NCBI GenBank assembly: GCA_026706505.1
Contig: JAPOYQ010000231.1
Location: forward strand, 1-11,929
Origin: Gemmatimonadota bacterium
GTDB taxonomy: Bacteria > Latescibacterota > UBA2968 > UBA8231
Reading direction: 5' to 3'
Length of the DNA: 11,929 nt
In this document: positions 1 through 6,279 of the stretch, one piece after another
Layout: every line of letters starts with the position of its first letter
Numbering within the stretch: position 1 is the stretch's first letter
Notes under the pieces: generated by a model
What the model saw: the letters and a program-made list of their open reading frames with translations, nothing else
Database searches by the model: none
Told to the model about the DNA's origin: nothing
Program-made: the position numbers and the translations under genes

Positions 1-552
1 GGTCAGCTCATCTTGTGGGACGTGTATAATCGAAGCGCGGAGTGGGTTTCCGTGCTCGGTATTGGCACGATTGCCCCCCATGGTAGCGCGTTCGTGCGCA
101 ATACGACTGATGCCAATGGCAATTCGTCGATTGAGGTTGACGCCGATATGGTGTCTTTCCTCAGTATTACGGCGAGCACCGCCACGGAGAACTCGGCCGG
201 CAAGGCCCTCGACTTGGCGATTGACTTCAGCGCGGCTTGGGCTGCTGCCAAGCCGCTAGCCGCCCTGCCGTTGGCTAACTCGCTGAATCAAAACTATCCC
301 AACCCTTTCAATCCAGAAACTACCATTCCCTACGCTCTGAGCAGCGATGCGATCGTCTCCCTGACGATTTACAACATCGCAGGTCAGGTCGTGCGCAAGC
401 TGGTTGACGGCGAGGCGCTGGCTGCAGGTCAGTATCAAGCCGTATGGGATGGCCGGAGCGAAAGCGGCGCTAGCGTCTCCAGCGGCATGTATTTTTACTT
501 GCTCCATGCTGGCGACTATGTAGCTAAGCGCAAAATGGTGCTGCTCAGGTAG
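1..552 (+). CDS. C-terminal part of a secreted protein with a type IX-like sorting domain
   Basis: This reading frame is open from the first base, so the gene starts outside the window; it ends at TAG 550-552. The first 80 or so visible residues are small-residue rich and I cannot assign them. From about base 265 a C-terminal sorting domain follows: it starts LNQNYPNPFNPETTIPY, has beta strands around IVSLTIYNIAGQVVRKL, then AAGQYQAVWDGR, and ends GMYFYLLHAGDYVAKRKMVL. This is the FlgD-like, type IX type A domain of FCB-group bacteria. In known systems it directs proteins through the outer membrane and is often cleaved. The protein is therefore probably exported and surface-attached or released, but the function of its missing N-terminal part cannot be told. 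A strong terminator follows 35 bases later, so it ends a transcription unit. Confidence 0.85.
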   Translation, partial: GQLILWDVYNRSAEWVSVLGIGTIAPHGSAFVRNTTDANGNSSIEVDADMVSFLSITASTATENSAGKALDLAIDFSAAWAAAKPLAALPLANSLNQNYPNPFNPETTIPYALSSDAIVSLTIYNIAGQVVRKLVDGEALAAGQYQAVWDGRSESGASVSSGMYFYLLHAGDYVAKRKMVLLR

Positions 553-586
553 TTTCCTCAGCGGACAACAGCAGTAATTAGTGAGT

Positions 587-624
587 GAAATGGGGCCTCA
601 CAAGGGTCCCATTTCCTTTTTCTC
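587..624 (+). terminator. Intrinsic terminator after the sorting-domain gene
   Basis: GAAATGGG at 587-594 pairs with CCCATTTC at 608-615. Four further inner pairs (two of them G-U) give a 12-bp stem with a five-base loop at 599-603. A T-rich run, CTTTTTCTC, follows directly. This is a textbook Rho-independent terminator, and it separates the upstream gene from moaD. Confidence 0.85.
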
Positions 625-654
625 GCCGCGGCCCGTTGCGCACAGGTCGCGGCG
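624..654 (+). promoter_or_regulatory. Strong GC hairpin in the leader of moaD
   Basis: CGCCGCGGCC at 624-633 pairs with GGTCGCGGCG at 645-654. The ten-pair stem contains one G-U and has an 11-base loop at 634-644. It begins where the upstream terminator ends and stops 15 bases before the moaD ATG. It lacks a T-run, so it is not a good second terminator. It could be a 5' leader structure affecting moaD translation or mRNA stability. It is far too short for the known molybdenum cofactor riboswitch. The structure is seen directly; its role is inference. Confidence 0.5.
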
Positions 655-669
655 TTATTGCGCTTGGAT

Positions 670-981
670 ATGAAAATCAAGGTTTTATTTTTTGCTTCCT
701 GCCGCGATGCAGTCGGCCACAAGAGCTGCGACTGGGAGATTGCGGAAGGCTACCGAGTTGCGGATTTGCAGCGCGAGCTCGTGGCCGCGTATCCGCAATT
801 GGCGGCCGTGCAGCAGGTGTTGTCGGTTGCGGTCAATGCCGAATACGTGGGGGACCATACCGTGTTAAAAGCGGGCGATGAGGTCGCTCTTATTCCGCCT
901 GTAAGTGGGGGCTGGCATGTTCAAAATTACCGAAGACCCAATAAAACCCGACGATTTATTTGCCGGGGTGGTGCGCGATGA
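670..981 (+). CDS. moaD: Molybdopterin synthase small subunit MoaD, with an extra C-terminal tail
   Basis: MoaD is the ubiquitin-like sulfur carrier of molybdenum cofactor synthesis. Its C-terminal Gly-Gly is adenylated by MoeB and thiocarboxylated, and the sulfur is passed to precursor Z inside the MoaD-MoaE complex. From ATG 670 the protein starts MKIKVLFFASCRDAVG and reaches the expected end ALIPPVSGG at residue 81, the usual family length. The frame does not stop there: TGG follows the GGC codon, and 22 more residues, rich in Arg, run to TGA 979-981 inside moaE. A buried di-glycine should block activation unless the tail is removed or the missing stop is a sequence error. No clear ribosome binding site precedes the ATG. 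An in-frame TTG at 658 is possible, but it would add four residues not expected in the family and would lie closer to the 624-654 hairpin. Confidence 0.85.
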   Translation: MKIKVLFFASCRDAVGHKSCDWEIAEGYRVADLQRELVAAYPQLAAVQQVLSVAVNAEYVGDHTVLKAGDEVALIPPVSGGWHVQNYRRPNKTRRFICRGGAR

Positions 982-1345
982 AAATGGCGCGGTGGCCACG
1001 TTTGCCGGGGTGGTGCGCAATCACTCTGGGGACAAGCAAACTGATTACTTGGTGTACGAAGCGTATCCGGTTATGGCCGAGAAGAAGATGGCGGAGATTG
1101 GCGACGAGTTGAAGGCGCAGTGGGGCGTCGTGGATGTCGCGATGGTTCACCGCGTGGGTAAGCTCGAAATCGGAGAAATTAGCGTGTTGATTGCCATCGC
1201 TAGCCCTCATCGGGCCGAGGCGTTGGCTGCGTGTCAGTACGCTATTGATCGGCTCAAGCAGGTCGTGCCGATATGGAAGAAGGAAGTGGGGGTCGGAGGT
1301 GAGAGTTGGGTTGAAGGGCCGCAGGCAGCCTATGAAGGCAGCTAG
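917..1345 (+). CDS. moaE: Molybdopterin synthase large subunit MoaE
   Basis: MoaE is the catalytic subunit that uses two MoaD thiocarboxylates to convert cyclic pyranopterin monophosphate into molybdopterin in the cytoplasm. The 142-residue product, close to the usual length, has the family hallmarks: FAGVVRNHSG (Arg34, His36), YEAYPVMAEKKM, HRVGKLEIGE around 78-87, and VPIWKKE at 117-123 with the lysines expected at the active site. It ends with the SWVEG segment. ATG 917 is chosen because MFKITEDPI fits a typical N-terminus. A GTG at 905 in the same frame is possible, but it follows a TAA directly and adds only MGAG. The gene overlaps the extended moaD frame by 65 bases and would follow the expected moaD end almost without a gap, which suggests translational coupling. 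moaA, moaC and moeB are not in the window. Confidence 0.95.
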   Translation: MFKITEDPIKPDDLFAGVVRDENGAVATFAGVVRNHSGDKQTDYLVYEAYPVMAEKKMAEIGDELKAQWGVVDVAMVHRVGKLEIGEISVLIAIASPHRAEALAACQYAIDRLKQVVPIWKKEVGVGGESWVEGPQAAYEGS

Positions 1346-1346
1346 T

Positions 1347-1817
1347 ATGGTGTTCAATTTTGGTTGGCTATTAGAGGGTCGGTTGGCGGGTGCTGGGCAG
1401 ATTGGCGGTTGGGGAGGGGACGAGCGGCTGGAGGGCGATCTTGATTTGCTGTTGGCGCAGGGCGTAAAGGCGATTGTGTCGTTGACCGCAAATCCCCTGC
1501 AGGCGGGCGAAGTGGAGGCACGAGATATAGCATATTTGCACTTGCCCATACAGGATATGCAGCCGCCTTCGCTCGGGGATATACGAGCGTTTGTTCAATT
1601 CGTCGATGAGGCGGTCAAGCAAGGACGACCCGTGATGGTCCATTGCAGCGCGGGGTTGGGGCGCACGGGCACGATGTTGGCGAGTTATTTGGTGAGGATG
1701 GGCAGCAGCGCGGCGGACGCCCTGACGCAGGTTCGGAACCTGCGCCCCGGTTCGGTGGAAACGGCCGCCCAAGAACGGGCCGTATATGAATATGCCGCGC
1801 ATCTTGGGCAAATGTGA
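1347..1817 (+). CDS. Dual-specificity (DUSP23-like) protein phosphatase
   Basis: This is a 156-residue single-domain cysteine phosphatase. The P-loop is VHCSAGLGRTG, with nucleophile Cys100 and Arg106. The likely general acid is Asp70 in LPIQDMQPP. The N-terminal FGWLLEGRLAG and C-terminal RPGSVETAAQERAVYEY closely match my recollection of the vertebrate DUSP23/VHZ family, so an atypical dual-specificity phosphatase is the best call. Substrates are unknown; phospho-Tyr/Ser/Thr proteins or small phosphorylated compounds are both possible. ATG 1347 is preferred because GAAGG lies 8 bases upstream; an in-frame ATG at 1332 has a poorer site. The gene starts one base after the moaE stop, so it is probably co-translated with moaE. 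There is no signal peptide, so it should be cytoplasmic. A link to molybdenum cofactor metabolism is only positional. Confidence 0.88.
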   Translation: MVFNFGWLLEGRLAGAGQIGGWGGDERLEGDLDLLLAQGVKAIVSLTANPLQAGEVEARDIAYLHLPIQDMQPPSLGDIRAFVQFVDEAVKQGRPVMVHCSAGLGRTGTMLASYLVRMGSSAADALTQVRNLRPGSVETAAQERAVYEYAAHLGQM

Positions 1818-1830
1818 TCCCCCGTTGGAA

Positions 1831-1859
1831 TTGACATAGTAGGACGGCACAAGTACATT
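1831..1859 (+). promoter_or_regulatory. Sigma70-type promoter for the zinc-ribbon gene
   Basis: A perfect -35 box TTGACA at 1831-1836 is separated by exactly 17 bases from TACATT at 1854-1859, which matches four of six -10 positions including the key first T, A and last T. Transcription would begin near 1866, leaving a leader of about 48 bases before the ATG at 1914. The leader holds a small inverted repeat, GCGTG at 1868-1872 with CACGC at 1887-1891. Confidence 0.65.
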
Positions 1860-1901
1860 GAATAAAAGCGTGGCCCCTAGTGGTCGCACGCTAAAACCGG
1901 A

Positions 1902-1908
1902 AGGGAGG
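1902..1908 (+). promoter_or_regulatory. Strong Shine-Dalgarno site
   Basis: AGGGAGG lies five bases upstream of ATG 1914. It fixes the start of the small zinc-ribbon protein and is one of the clearest ribosome binding sites in the window. Confidence 0.7.
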
Positions 1909-1913
1909 GTCGG

Positions 1914-2108
1914 ATGGAAAAAGGTGATTTTCCTGAGTGTTTGAAGTGCAAGGAAGGTGTTTTGATTCCGCTTTCCGACTATGGAAGAGACGGCGCAGCC
2001 ATTCACTACAAAGCATGGGCCTGCACGAATCCGAGTTGCGGATACCATATAAGAATAGACAACGGAGAGTTGAGTATCGGCGAAGAACTCAAGAAATCAT
2101 TTAAGTAA
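1914..2108 (+). CDS. Small zinc-ribbon protein of unknown function
   Basis: A 64-residue protein with two cysteine pairs: Cys9 and Cys12 (CLKC), and Cys37 and Cys42 (CTNPSC). They are 24 residues apart, as in a zinc ribbon. The second knuckle, WACTNPSCGYHIRI, resembles those of rubredoxin-like or transcription-factor-type ribbons, but I do not recognise a named family. It has no signal peptide or membrane segment, so it is likely cytoplasmic; binding to nucleic acid or to a protein partner is plausible. Reality is well supported: a perfect -35 box promoter, a strong Shine-Dalgarno site, ATG start, and its own terminator after the TAA. It is thus a monocistronic unit between two housekeeping groups, with codon use unremarkable except for more AT than its neighbours. 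Confidence 0.8.
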   Translation: MEKGDFPECLKCKEGVLIPLSDYGRDGAAIHYKAWACTNPSCGYHIRIDNGELSIGEELKKSFK

Positions 2109-2154
2109 ACGGTCCCATCTTCGCCTTTGGCACGCGGTAAAAGTAGTAAATCAC

Positions 2155-2190
2155 GAGAAGAGGCCCCCTTTTGCGGAGCCTCTTCTTCTT
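2155..2190 (+). terminator. Intrinsic terminator after the zinc-ribbon gene
   Basis: GAAGAGGC at 2157-2164 pairs perfectly with GCCTCTTC at 2178-2185. Outer pairs extend the stem to 2155-2187, and a C/T-rich TTCTT tail follows. The tail is not a pure T-run, so efficiency may be moderate. The hairpin lies immediately before the YbbR gene and could also act as an attenuator for it. Confidence 0.65.
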
Positions 2191-2203
2191 ATGGGGTCCA
2201 TCG

Positions 2204-3133
2204 TTGGCCAACATCAGTATAAGCAGTTGGGGAATCTGGGCTGGAGCACTGGTCCTATCTTTTGCGCTGTGGCTGCACGCGGTTACAGAGAAGTACTACG
2301 ATAAAGAAATTGCAGTGCGCCTCTGGGTCGAAGTGCCTCCACCGGGCGAGGGCGCGGAAGGAGATGTGGTGCTGGCCAGTGAAGTGCCTCCCACGGTTCG
2401 CGTCTTAGTCACAGGAGGGGGCAAGGACCTGCTGTTTAACTTGGACGACGACTCTTTCATTCTGAGGTTGCGGACCGAAGGTAGGAATCGGATCCACCGT
2501 CTGACTCCTTCCCAAATCACCAAACGGGCGGCCGACTTAGATGTCGAAGTCAAGGAAATCCTCGAACCAAAAGAAATTGAAATCGCACTAGAGCCGAGGA
2601 TGGAACGGGACGTACCGGTGCGGGTGCAAGCGAAGTTAGAGGTAGCCGCTGCCCACGTACAGGTGACGCCGCTGCAAGCCGACCCCGCGTTCGTCCGGGT
2701 GATCGGCCCCCAGCAGCAGGTCGCCGCATTGCGTTATGTGGAGACGGATTCGTTGGTTTTGCAGGATGTTACAGAAGACGTGGAAGTAGAGCAGTCCTTG
2801 CGGCATCCCGAGCGCACGCAACTTGCGTTCGTGCCTGGGACCGTGCGCGTGCGCGCTGCCGTGCAGATGTTGGCCGAAGACGATGTAATCGGGGTGCCGA
2901 TTACCGTGCGACACCTCGGCAAGGCGAGCCTGCGGCCCGAGCCAGCCACCGCCCAAGTTAAGGTGCGCGGTGGGGTTGGCGTGATTACTGGGCTGGACCC
3001 AACTCGCGACATCGAGCTATACGTGGATTACGCCGAATATCAGGGGAGTGCGCTGCCGGTGTACAGTGCGGAGACGCCGATTTTCGAGGTGCGTCAGATC
3101 GTGCCAGCATACGTCGATTTGGTGAGCGACTAG
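2204..3133 (+). CDS. YbbR-domain membrane-anchored protein (CdaR-like)
   Basis: A 309-residue protein with one N-terminal membrane segment (about residues 9-26, WGIWAGALVLSFALWLHAV). It is followed by an extracytoplasmic region made of what look like three YbbR-type beta repeats: about 35-135, 137-225 and 228-305. Typical repeat elements include VPPTVRVLVTGGG and FVRVIGPQQQVAAL. In Firmicutes YbbR (CdaR) binds and regulates the diadenylate cyclase CdaA, usually encoded just upstream; no cyclase is seen here, so that role cannot be assumed. The start is uncertain. TTG 2204 gives a short N-terminus before the membrane segment, with GGGG seven bases upstream. TTG 2171 would place the start inside the terminator hairpin. 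It ends one base before tsaD and is probably co-transcribed with it. Confidence 0.85.
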   Translation: MANISISSWGIWAGALVLSFALWLHAVTEKYYDKEIAVRLWVEVPPPGEGAEGDVVLASEVPPTVRVLVTGGGKDLLFNLDDDSFILRLRTEGRNRIHRLTPSQITKRAADLDVEVKEILEPKEIEIALEPRMERDVPVRVQAKLEVAAAHVQVTPLQADPAFVRVIGPQQQVAALRYVETDSLVLQDVTEDVEVEQSLRHPERTQLAFVPGTVRVRAAVQMLAEDDVIGVPITVRHLGKASLRPEPATAQVKVRGGVGVITGLDPTRDIELYVDYAEYQGSALPVYSAETPIFEVRQIVPAYVDLVSD

Positions 3134-3134
3134 G

Positions 3135-4145
3135 ATGTTGGTATTGGGGTTGGAGACCTCCTGCGATGAGACGGCCGCGGCGGTCGTCGATGAGTCGTAC
3201 GCCGTGCACTCCAATATCATCTTCTCACAACAAGATCACGCGCCATACGGGGGCGTGGTGCCCGAGTTGGCCTCGCGCGCCCATATGCGCACGTTGGTGC
3301 CGGTCGTGCGGCAGGCCCTAGCGACTGCGGGCATAGGATGGGAAGAAGTGGATGGGGTGGCAGCGACGCGGGGCCCGGGATTGGTTGGGTCGTTGATTGT
3401 GGGGCTGTCGCTGGCCAAGGGGTTAGCGTTGGCGCGCAATAAGCCACTGATCGGCGTTCACCACCTAGAGGCCCACGTGTTTTCCAACTTGGTCGCTGCG
3501 CAGGTCGAGGTCCCTTTCCTGACACTGCTGGTGTCGGGCGGGCACACCGAGTTGATCTTGGTGCGCGAACTCGGCTCATACGAGGTGCTGGGCCGCACGC
3601 GCGACGACGCAGCCGGCGAGGCATTTGATAAGGTTGCCAAACTGCTGGACCTCCTACCTGGGGAGGGGGCCGTGGCCGGTGGCCGGCTCATCGCTGAGCT
3701 AGCTGCTGACGGCGATCCCGAGGCCGTTGACTTCCCCCGCGCCCTCGAGGGCGAGATAGACTTTAGCTTTAGCGGTCTCAAAACCTCGGTGTTGCACTAC
3801 GTGCGCTCGCTTTCCCCGCAAGCGCTCACGCAGCAGCTCGCCCATATTGCTGCCAGTTTCCAAGAAGCCGTGGTGGATTCCTTAGTCGCCAAGACCCTGT
3901 TGGCCTTGGATCGAGCAGACGTTGCGACCGTATGCCTCGCGGGCGGCGTTGCTGCCAACCAGCGCCTGCGCCAACGCCTGCGCGCCGCGGTCGAGTGCCG
4001 AGGTCTGTCATTCCATTGTCCGGCGTACGATTTGTGTACCGATAATGCCGCTATGGTGGGGGCTGTTGGGGCCTTCTACCTCAGCCGTGGCGTCTGCGAC
4101 AGTCTCGATGTGGACGCTGCTCCCCGCCTGAGCTGGCGTGTCTGA
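3135..4145 (+). CDS. tsaD: tRNA N6-threonylcarbamoyladenosine transferase TsaD
   Basis: TsaD transfers the threonylcarbamoyl group from TC-AMP to A37 of tRNAs that read ANN codons, working with TsaB and TsaE in bacteria. The 336-residue product shows the whole ASKHA-fold signature: MLVLGLETSCDET at the N-terminus, metal ligands His110 and His114 in VHHLEAH, SGGHTEL at 134-140, RTRDDAAGEAFDKVAKLL, FSFSGLKTS, GGVAANQRLR and Asp303 in CTDNAAM. One deviation: the loop after KLLDL reads LPGEGAVAGG where the family usually has YPGGP, and it is a few residues longer. ATG 3135 is one base after the YbbR stop. The C-terminus overlaps the next gene by 8 bases. It is an essential or near-essential cytoplasmic enzyme in most bacteria. 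Confidence 0.97.
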   Translation: MLVLGLETSCDETAAAVVDESYAVHSNIIFSQQDHAPYGGVVPELASRAHMRTLVPVVRQALATAGIGWEEVDGVAATRGPGLVGSLIVGLSLAKGLALARNKPLIGVHHLEAHVFSNLVAAQVEVPFLTLLVSGGHTELILVRELGSYEVLGRTRDDAAGEAFDKVAKLLDLLPGEGAVAGGRLIAELAADGDPEAVDFPRALEGEIDFSFSGLKTSVLHYVRSLSPQALTQQLAHIAASFQEAVVDSLVAKTLLALDRADVATVCLAGGVAANQRLRQRLRAAVECRGLSFHCPAYDLCTDNAAMVGAVGAFYLSRGVCDSLDVDAAPRLSWRV

Positions 4146-6279
4146 GTGGTCCGATAGCCATCTCCAGCTAGCGGGACACCGCGTATTCCTCGTCCTGCTG
4201 CCCTTTCTAATCGCATTCGTTTATTGGGTATATCAGCGGACGTATCCGCAGGTTGATCCCAAGCGCCGCATGGCGCTTGTGGTATTGCGCGGCGCGGCCG
4301 TGGCCTTGCTGACTATGGTGTTGTGCGAGCCAGTCTTGACGTGGTGGCACCAGCAGGTCATCCGGCCGCTGGTGCTGGTATTGGTCGATACGAGCCCGAG
4401 CATGAGGGTGACCGAGGGGCCGGTCACGCGCTTACAACAGGCTGTGGCTGTGCTGAGCGACGAAGGTTGGTCGGCGCGCTTGCAGCAGGCTGAAGTCCGC
4501 GCTTGGGGATTTGCCGAGTCTGCATATCCGCTCGCACTCGATACGGTCGCGGTCGCAAGCACTCGCGGTCAGGCGACCGATATAGGCCGTGCAGTCGCGA
4601 CTAGCTTGGAGGCAGTCGCCGAGCGGGAGCGCGTGCAAGGCGTGGTCTTATTTTCCGACGGAGGCCACAACTTGGGCCGCGACCCGGTGCGACTGAGTGC
4701 GGAACTGGACGTGCCTGTATATGCGCTCGGCGTAGGGGGCGCAGAGGTGCCCGTCGATGTCCAACTCGTGGACGTTCGCACGACCGAGACCGGGTACGTG
4801 GGTCAGCGTCAGCAAATCGACGCCGAGGTGCGGAGCTGGGGATACGAGGGAAAGCGCGTGGAAGTCCGGCTTTACGAGGGCGACCGGTCGCTCCAGCGAC
4901 AATCCCTGCTGTTGGAGGGCGATGGACAGGTGCAGCGCGTCTCGTTTGCAGTGACGCCCCAGCAGGCTGGGCCGCGCATTTTTCGCGTGGTTGTCGATCC
5001 TGCGGCCGGGGAATTCGCGACAGCCGACAACGAGGCCCTCGCGTTTACTCGGATTCTCGCAGGGCGCCCGCGGGTGCTGCTGCTGGCCGGAGGCCCTAGC
5101 GAGGATTTGGCCTTTTTGCGCCGCAGTTTAAGCGCGGATTCGAGTTGGGTCGTCGAGGCCTTGATTCAGCGGGAGCCAGACGCATTCTACGGAGGCGCGT
5201 GGAGTCCGGCTGTTTTGCAAGACCGGGACGTAGTGCTGCTGGTAAATCCGGGTGCGTGGCTGCTCAATAGCTCGCCCGCCACCGCGTTAGTTCAGCACGT
5301 GTATGCCGGCGCGGGTTTGCTCATCGTCGGTGGCCCCAAGATGGCGCGGGCTTGGCAGCCTGACTCGCCACTGGCCGCGCTCATGCCGCTTCAAGTGGCC
5401 GGTCCTGTGCCCTTTGTGCCGGGCGAAATTTTATTGCGGCTCAGTCCGGCCGGTCGGCACCATCCGGTCGTGCGCCAGCCCGCAGGTGTGGACGATCCGT
5501 GGCTTAGGTTACCGCCGCTGCCGGGCTACTTTCGCACGGCGCAGCAGCGGCCAGGTACCACTGTGCTAGTTGAAAGTGTAGGCGGCGAGCCGGTCATCGC
5601 TGTGGGCGCGTATGGCAAGGGCAAGGTCATTGCTGCTCTATCAGCGTCCTTTTGGCGGCTCGATCTGATGAGCAGTGGAGTCGATGGCCAGCCGCAGACC
5701 ATTAGGACGTTCTGGTGCGACGCCGCCAAGTGGCTCGCGCTCGACGCTCCGGGCGGACGGGTTCGCGCTTCGACCGAGCGGCCCGTGTACCGGGCGGGTG
5801 AGGAAGTGGTTTTCGCGGTGCAGGTCTTCGACGAGTTGCTGAGGCCGCAGCCGGGGGCAAGCGTGCAGGTCGCGCTGGCCGGGCGGGAAGCGTTCGACCT
5901 ACAATCGCAAGGAGCCGGGCGCTACCGAGGCGTCGCTAGTGGGCTGGCACCCGGCACGTATGAATACGAGGTCCGGGCCGCAGTTGACCAAGCTGTAGTG
6001 GGCGCGGTTATGGGCCGCTTTGTCGTTGAAGAGTACAGCATTGAGCTCGGGGATTTGCGCGCCGACCCGTTGCTCTTGGGCGAGTTGGCTCGAGCCAGTG
6101 GAGGACGCGCCTATTCGCTCGCCAACTGGGAGAGCATGCTGGAACAGCTCGCGCCGCGCAAGCGGTGGGTCGAAAAAGCCGAGGTCTTGCCGCTATGGGG
6201 GCCGCTGTGGCCCGCACTTTTGGCTGTTGCCCTGTTGGCTGCCGAGTGGTTTGGGCGCAAGCGCAGCGGCATGATCTGA
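4138..6279 (+). CDS. Membrane-anchored VWA protein with glutamine-amidotransferase-like domain
   Basis: A 713-residue protein. Two membrane segments lie at about 16-32 and 45-63. A von Willebrand A domain follows from about 77 with a complete metal site: DTSPS at 84-88, Thr147 in QATDIG, and Asp174 in LFSDGGHN. Residues about 311-520 start RPRVLLLAGGPSEDLAFL and contain LLIVGGPK and YGKGKVIAAL, resembling the class I amidotransferase-like fold seen in large Bat-type VWA proteins; I see no obvious catalytic triad. A beta-sandwich follows at about 540-625, and a final membrane segment at 687-705 ends in basic residues. The middle part should therefore lie outside the cytoplasm. GTG 4138 overlaps the tsaD end, so translation is probably coupled. 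Usual companions of such proteins (MoxR ATPase, DUF58) are absent here. The function is unknown; envelope protein assembly or stress tolerance is only suggested by the family. Confidence 0.85.
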   Translation: MSEWSDSHLQLAGHRVFLVLLPFLIAFVYWVYQRTYPQVDPKRRMALVVLRGAAVALLTMVLCEPVLTWWHQQVIRPLVLVLVDTSPSMRVTEGPVTRLQQAVAVLSDEGWSARLQQAEVRAWGFAESAYPLALDTVAVASTRGQATDIGRAVATSLEAVAERERVQGVVLFSDGGHNLGRDPVRLSAELDVPVYALGVGGAEVPVDVQLVDVRTTETGYVGQRQQIDAEVRSWGYEGKRVEVRLYEGDRSLQRQSLLLEGDGQVQRVSFAVTPQQAGPRIFRVVVDPAAGEFATADNEALAFTRILAGRPRVLLLAGGPSEDLAFLRRSLSADSSWVVEALIQREPDAFYGGAWSPAVLQDRDVVLLVNPGAWLLNSSPATALVQHVYAGAGLLIVGGPKMARAWQPDSPLAALMPLQVAGPVPFVPGEILLRLSPAGRHHPVVRQPAGVDDPWLRLPPLPGYFRTAQQRPGTTVLVESVGGEPVIAVGAYGKGKVIAALSASFWRLDLMSSGVDGQPQTIRTFWCDAAKWLALDAPGGRVRASTERPVYRAGEEVVFAVQVFDELLRPQPGASVQVALAGREAFDLQSQGAGRYRGVASGLAPGTYEYEVRAAVDQAVVGAVMGRFVVEEYSIELGDLRADPLLLGELARASGGRAYSLANWESMLEQLAPRKRWVEKAEVLPLWGPLWPALLAVALLAAEWFGRKRSGMI

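Noticed and set aside
1191..1346. Longer start for the phosphatase
   Set aside because: It would run through most of the end of moaE in another frame. The conserved N-terminus begins at VFNFGW, and ATG 1347 has a good ribosome binding site.
1371..2048. Long minus-strand open frame (225 codons)
   Set aside because: It lies across the phosphatase gene, the promoter region and the zinc-ribbon gene, shows no recognisable domain, and has the Arg/His/Pro-rich composition of an antisense shadow in GC-rich DNA.
2171..2203. TTG 2171 as start of the YbbR protein
   Set aside because: The codon sits in the loop of the terminator hairpin and the added residues are encoded by its 3' arm; TTG 2204 gives a normal short N-terminus.
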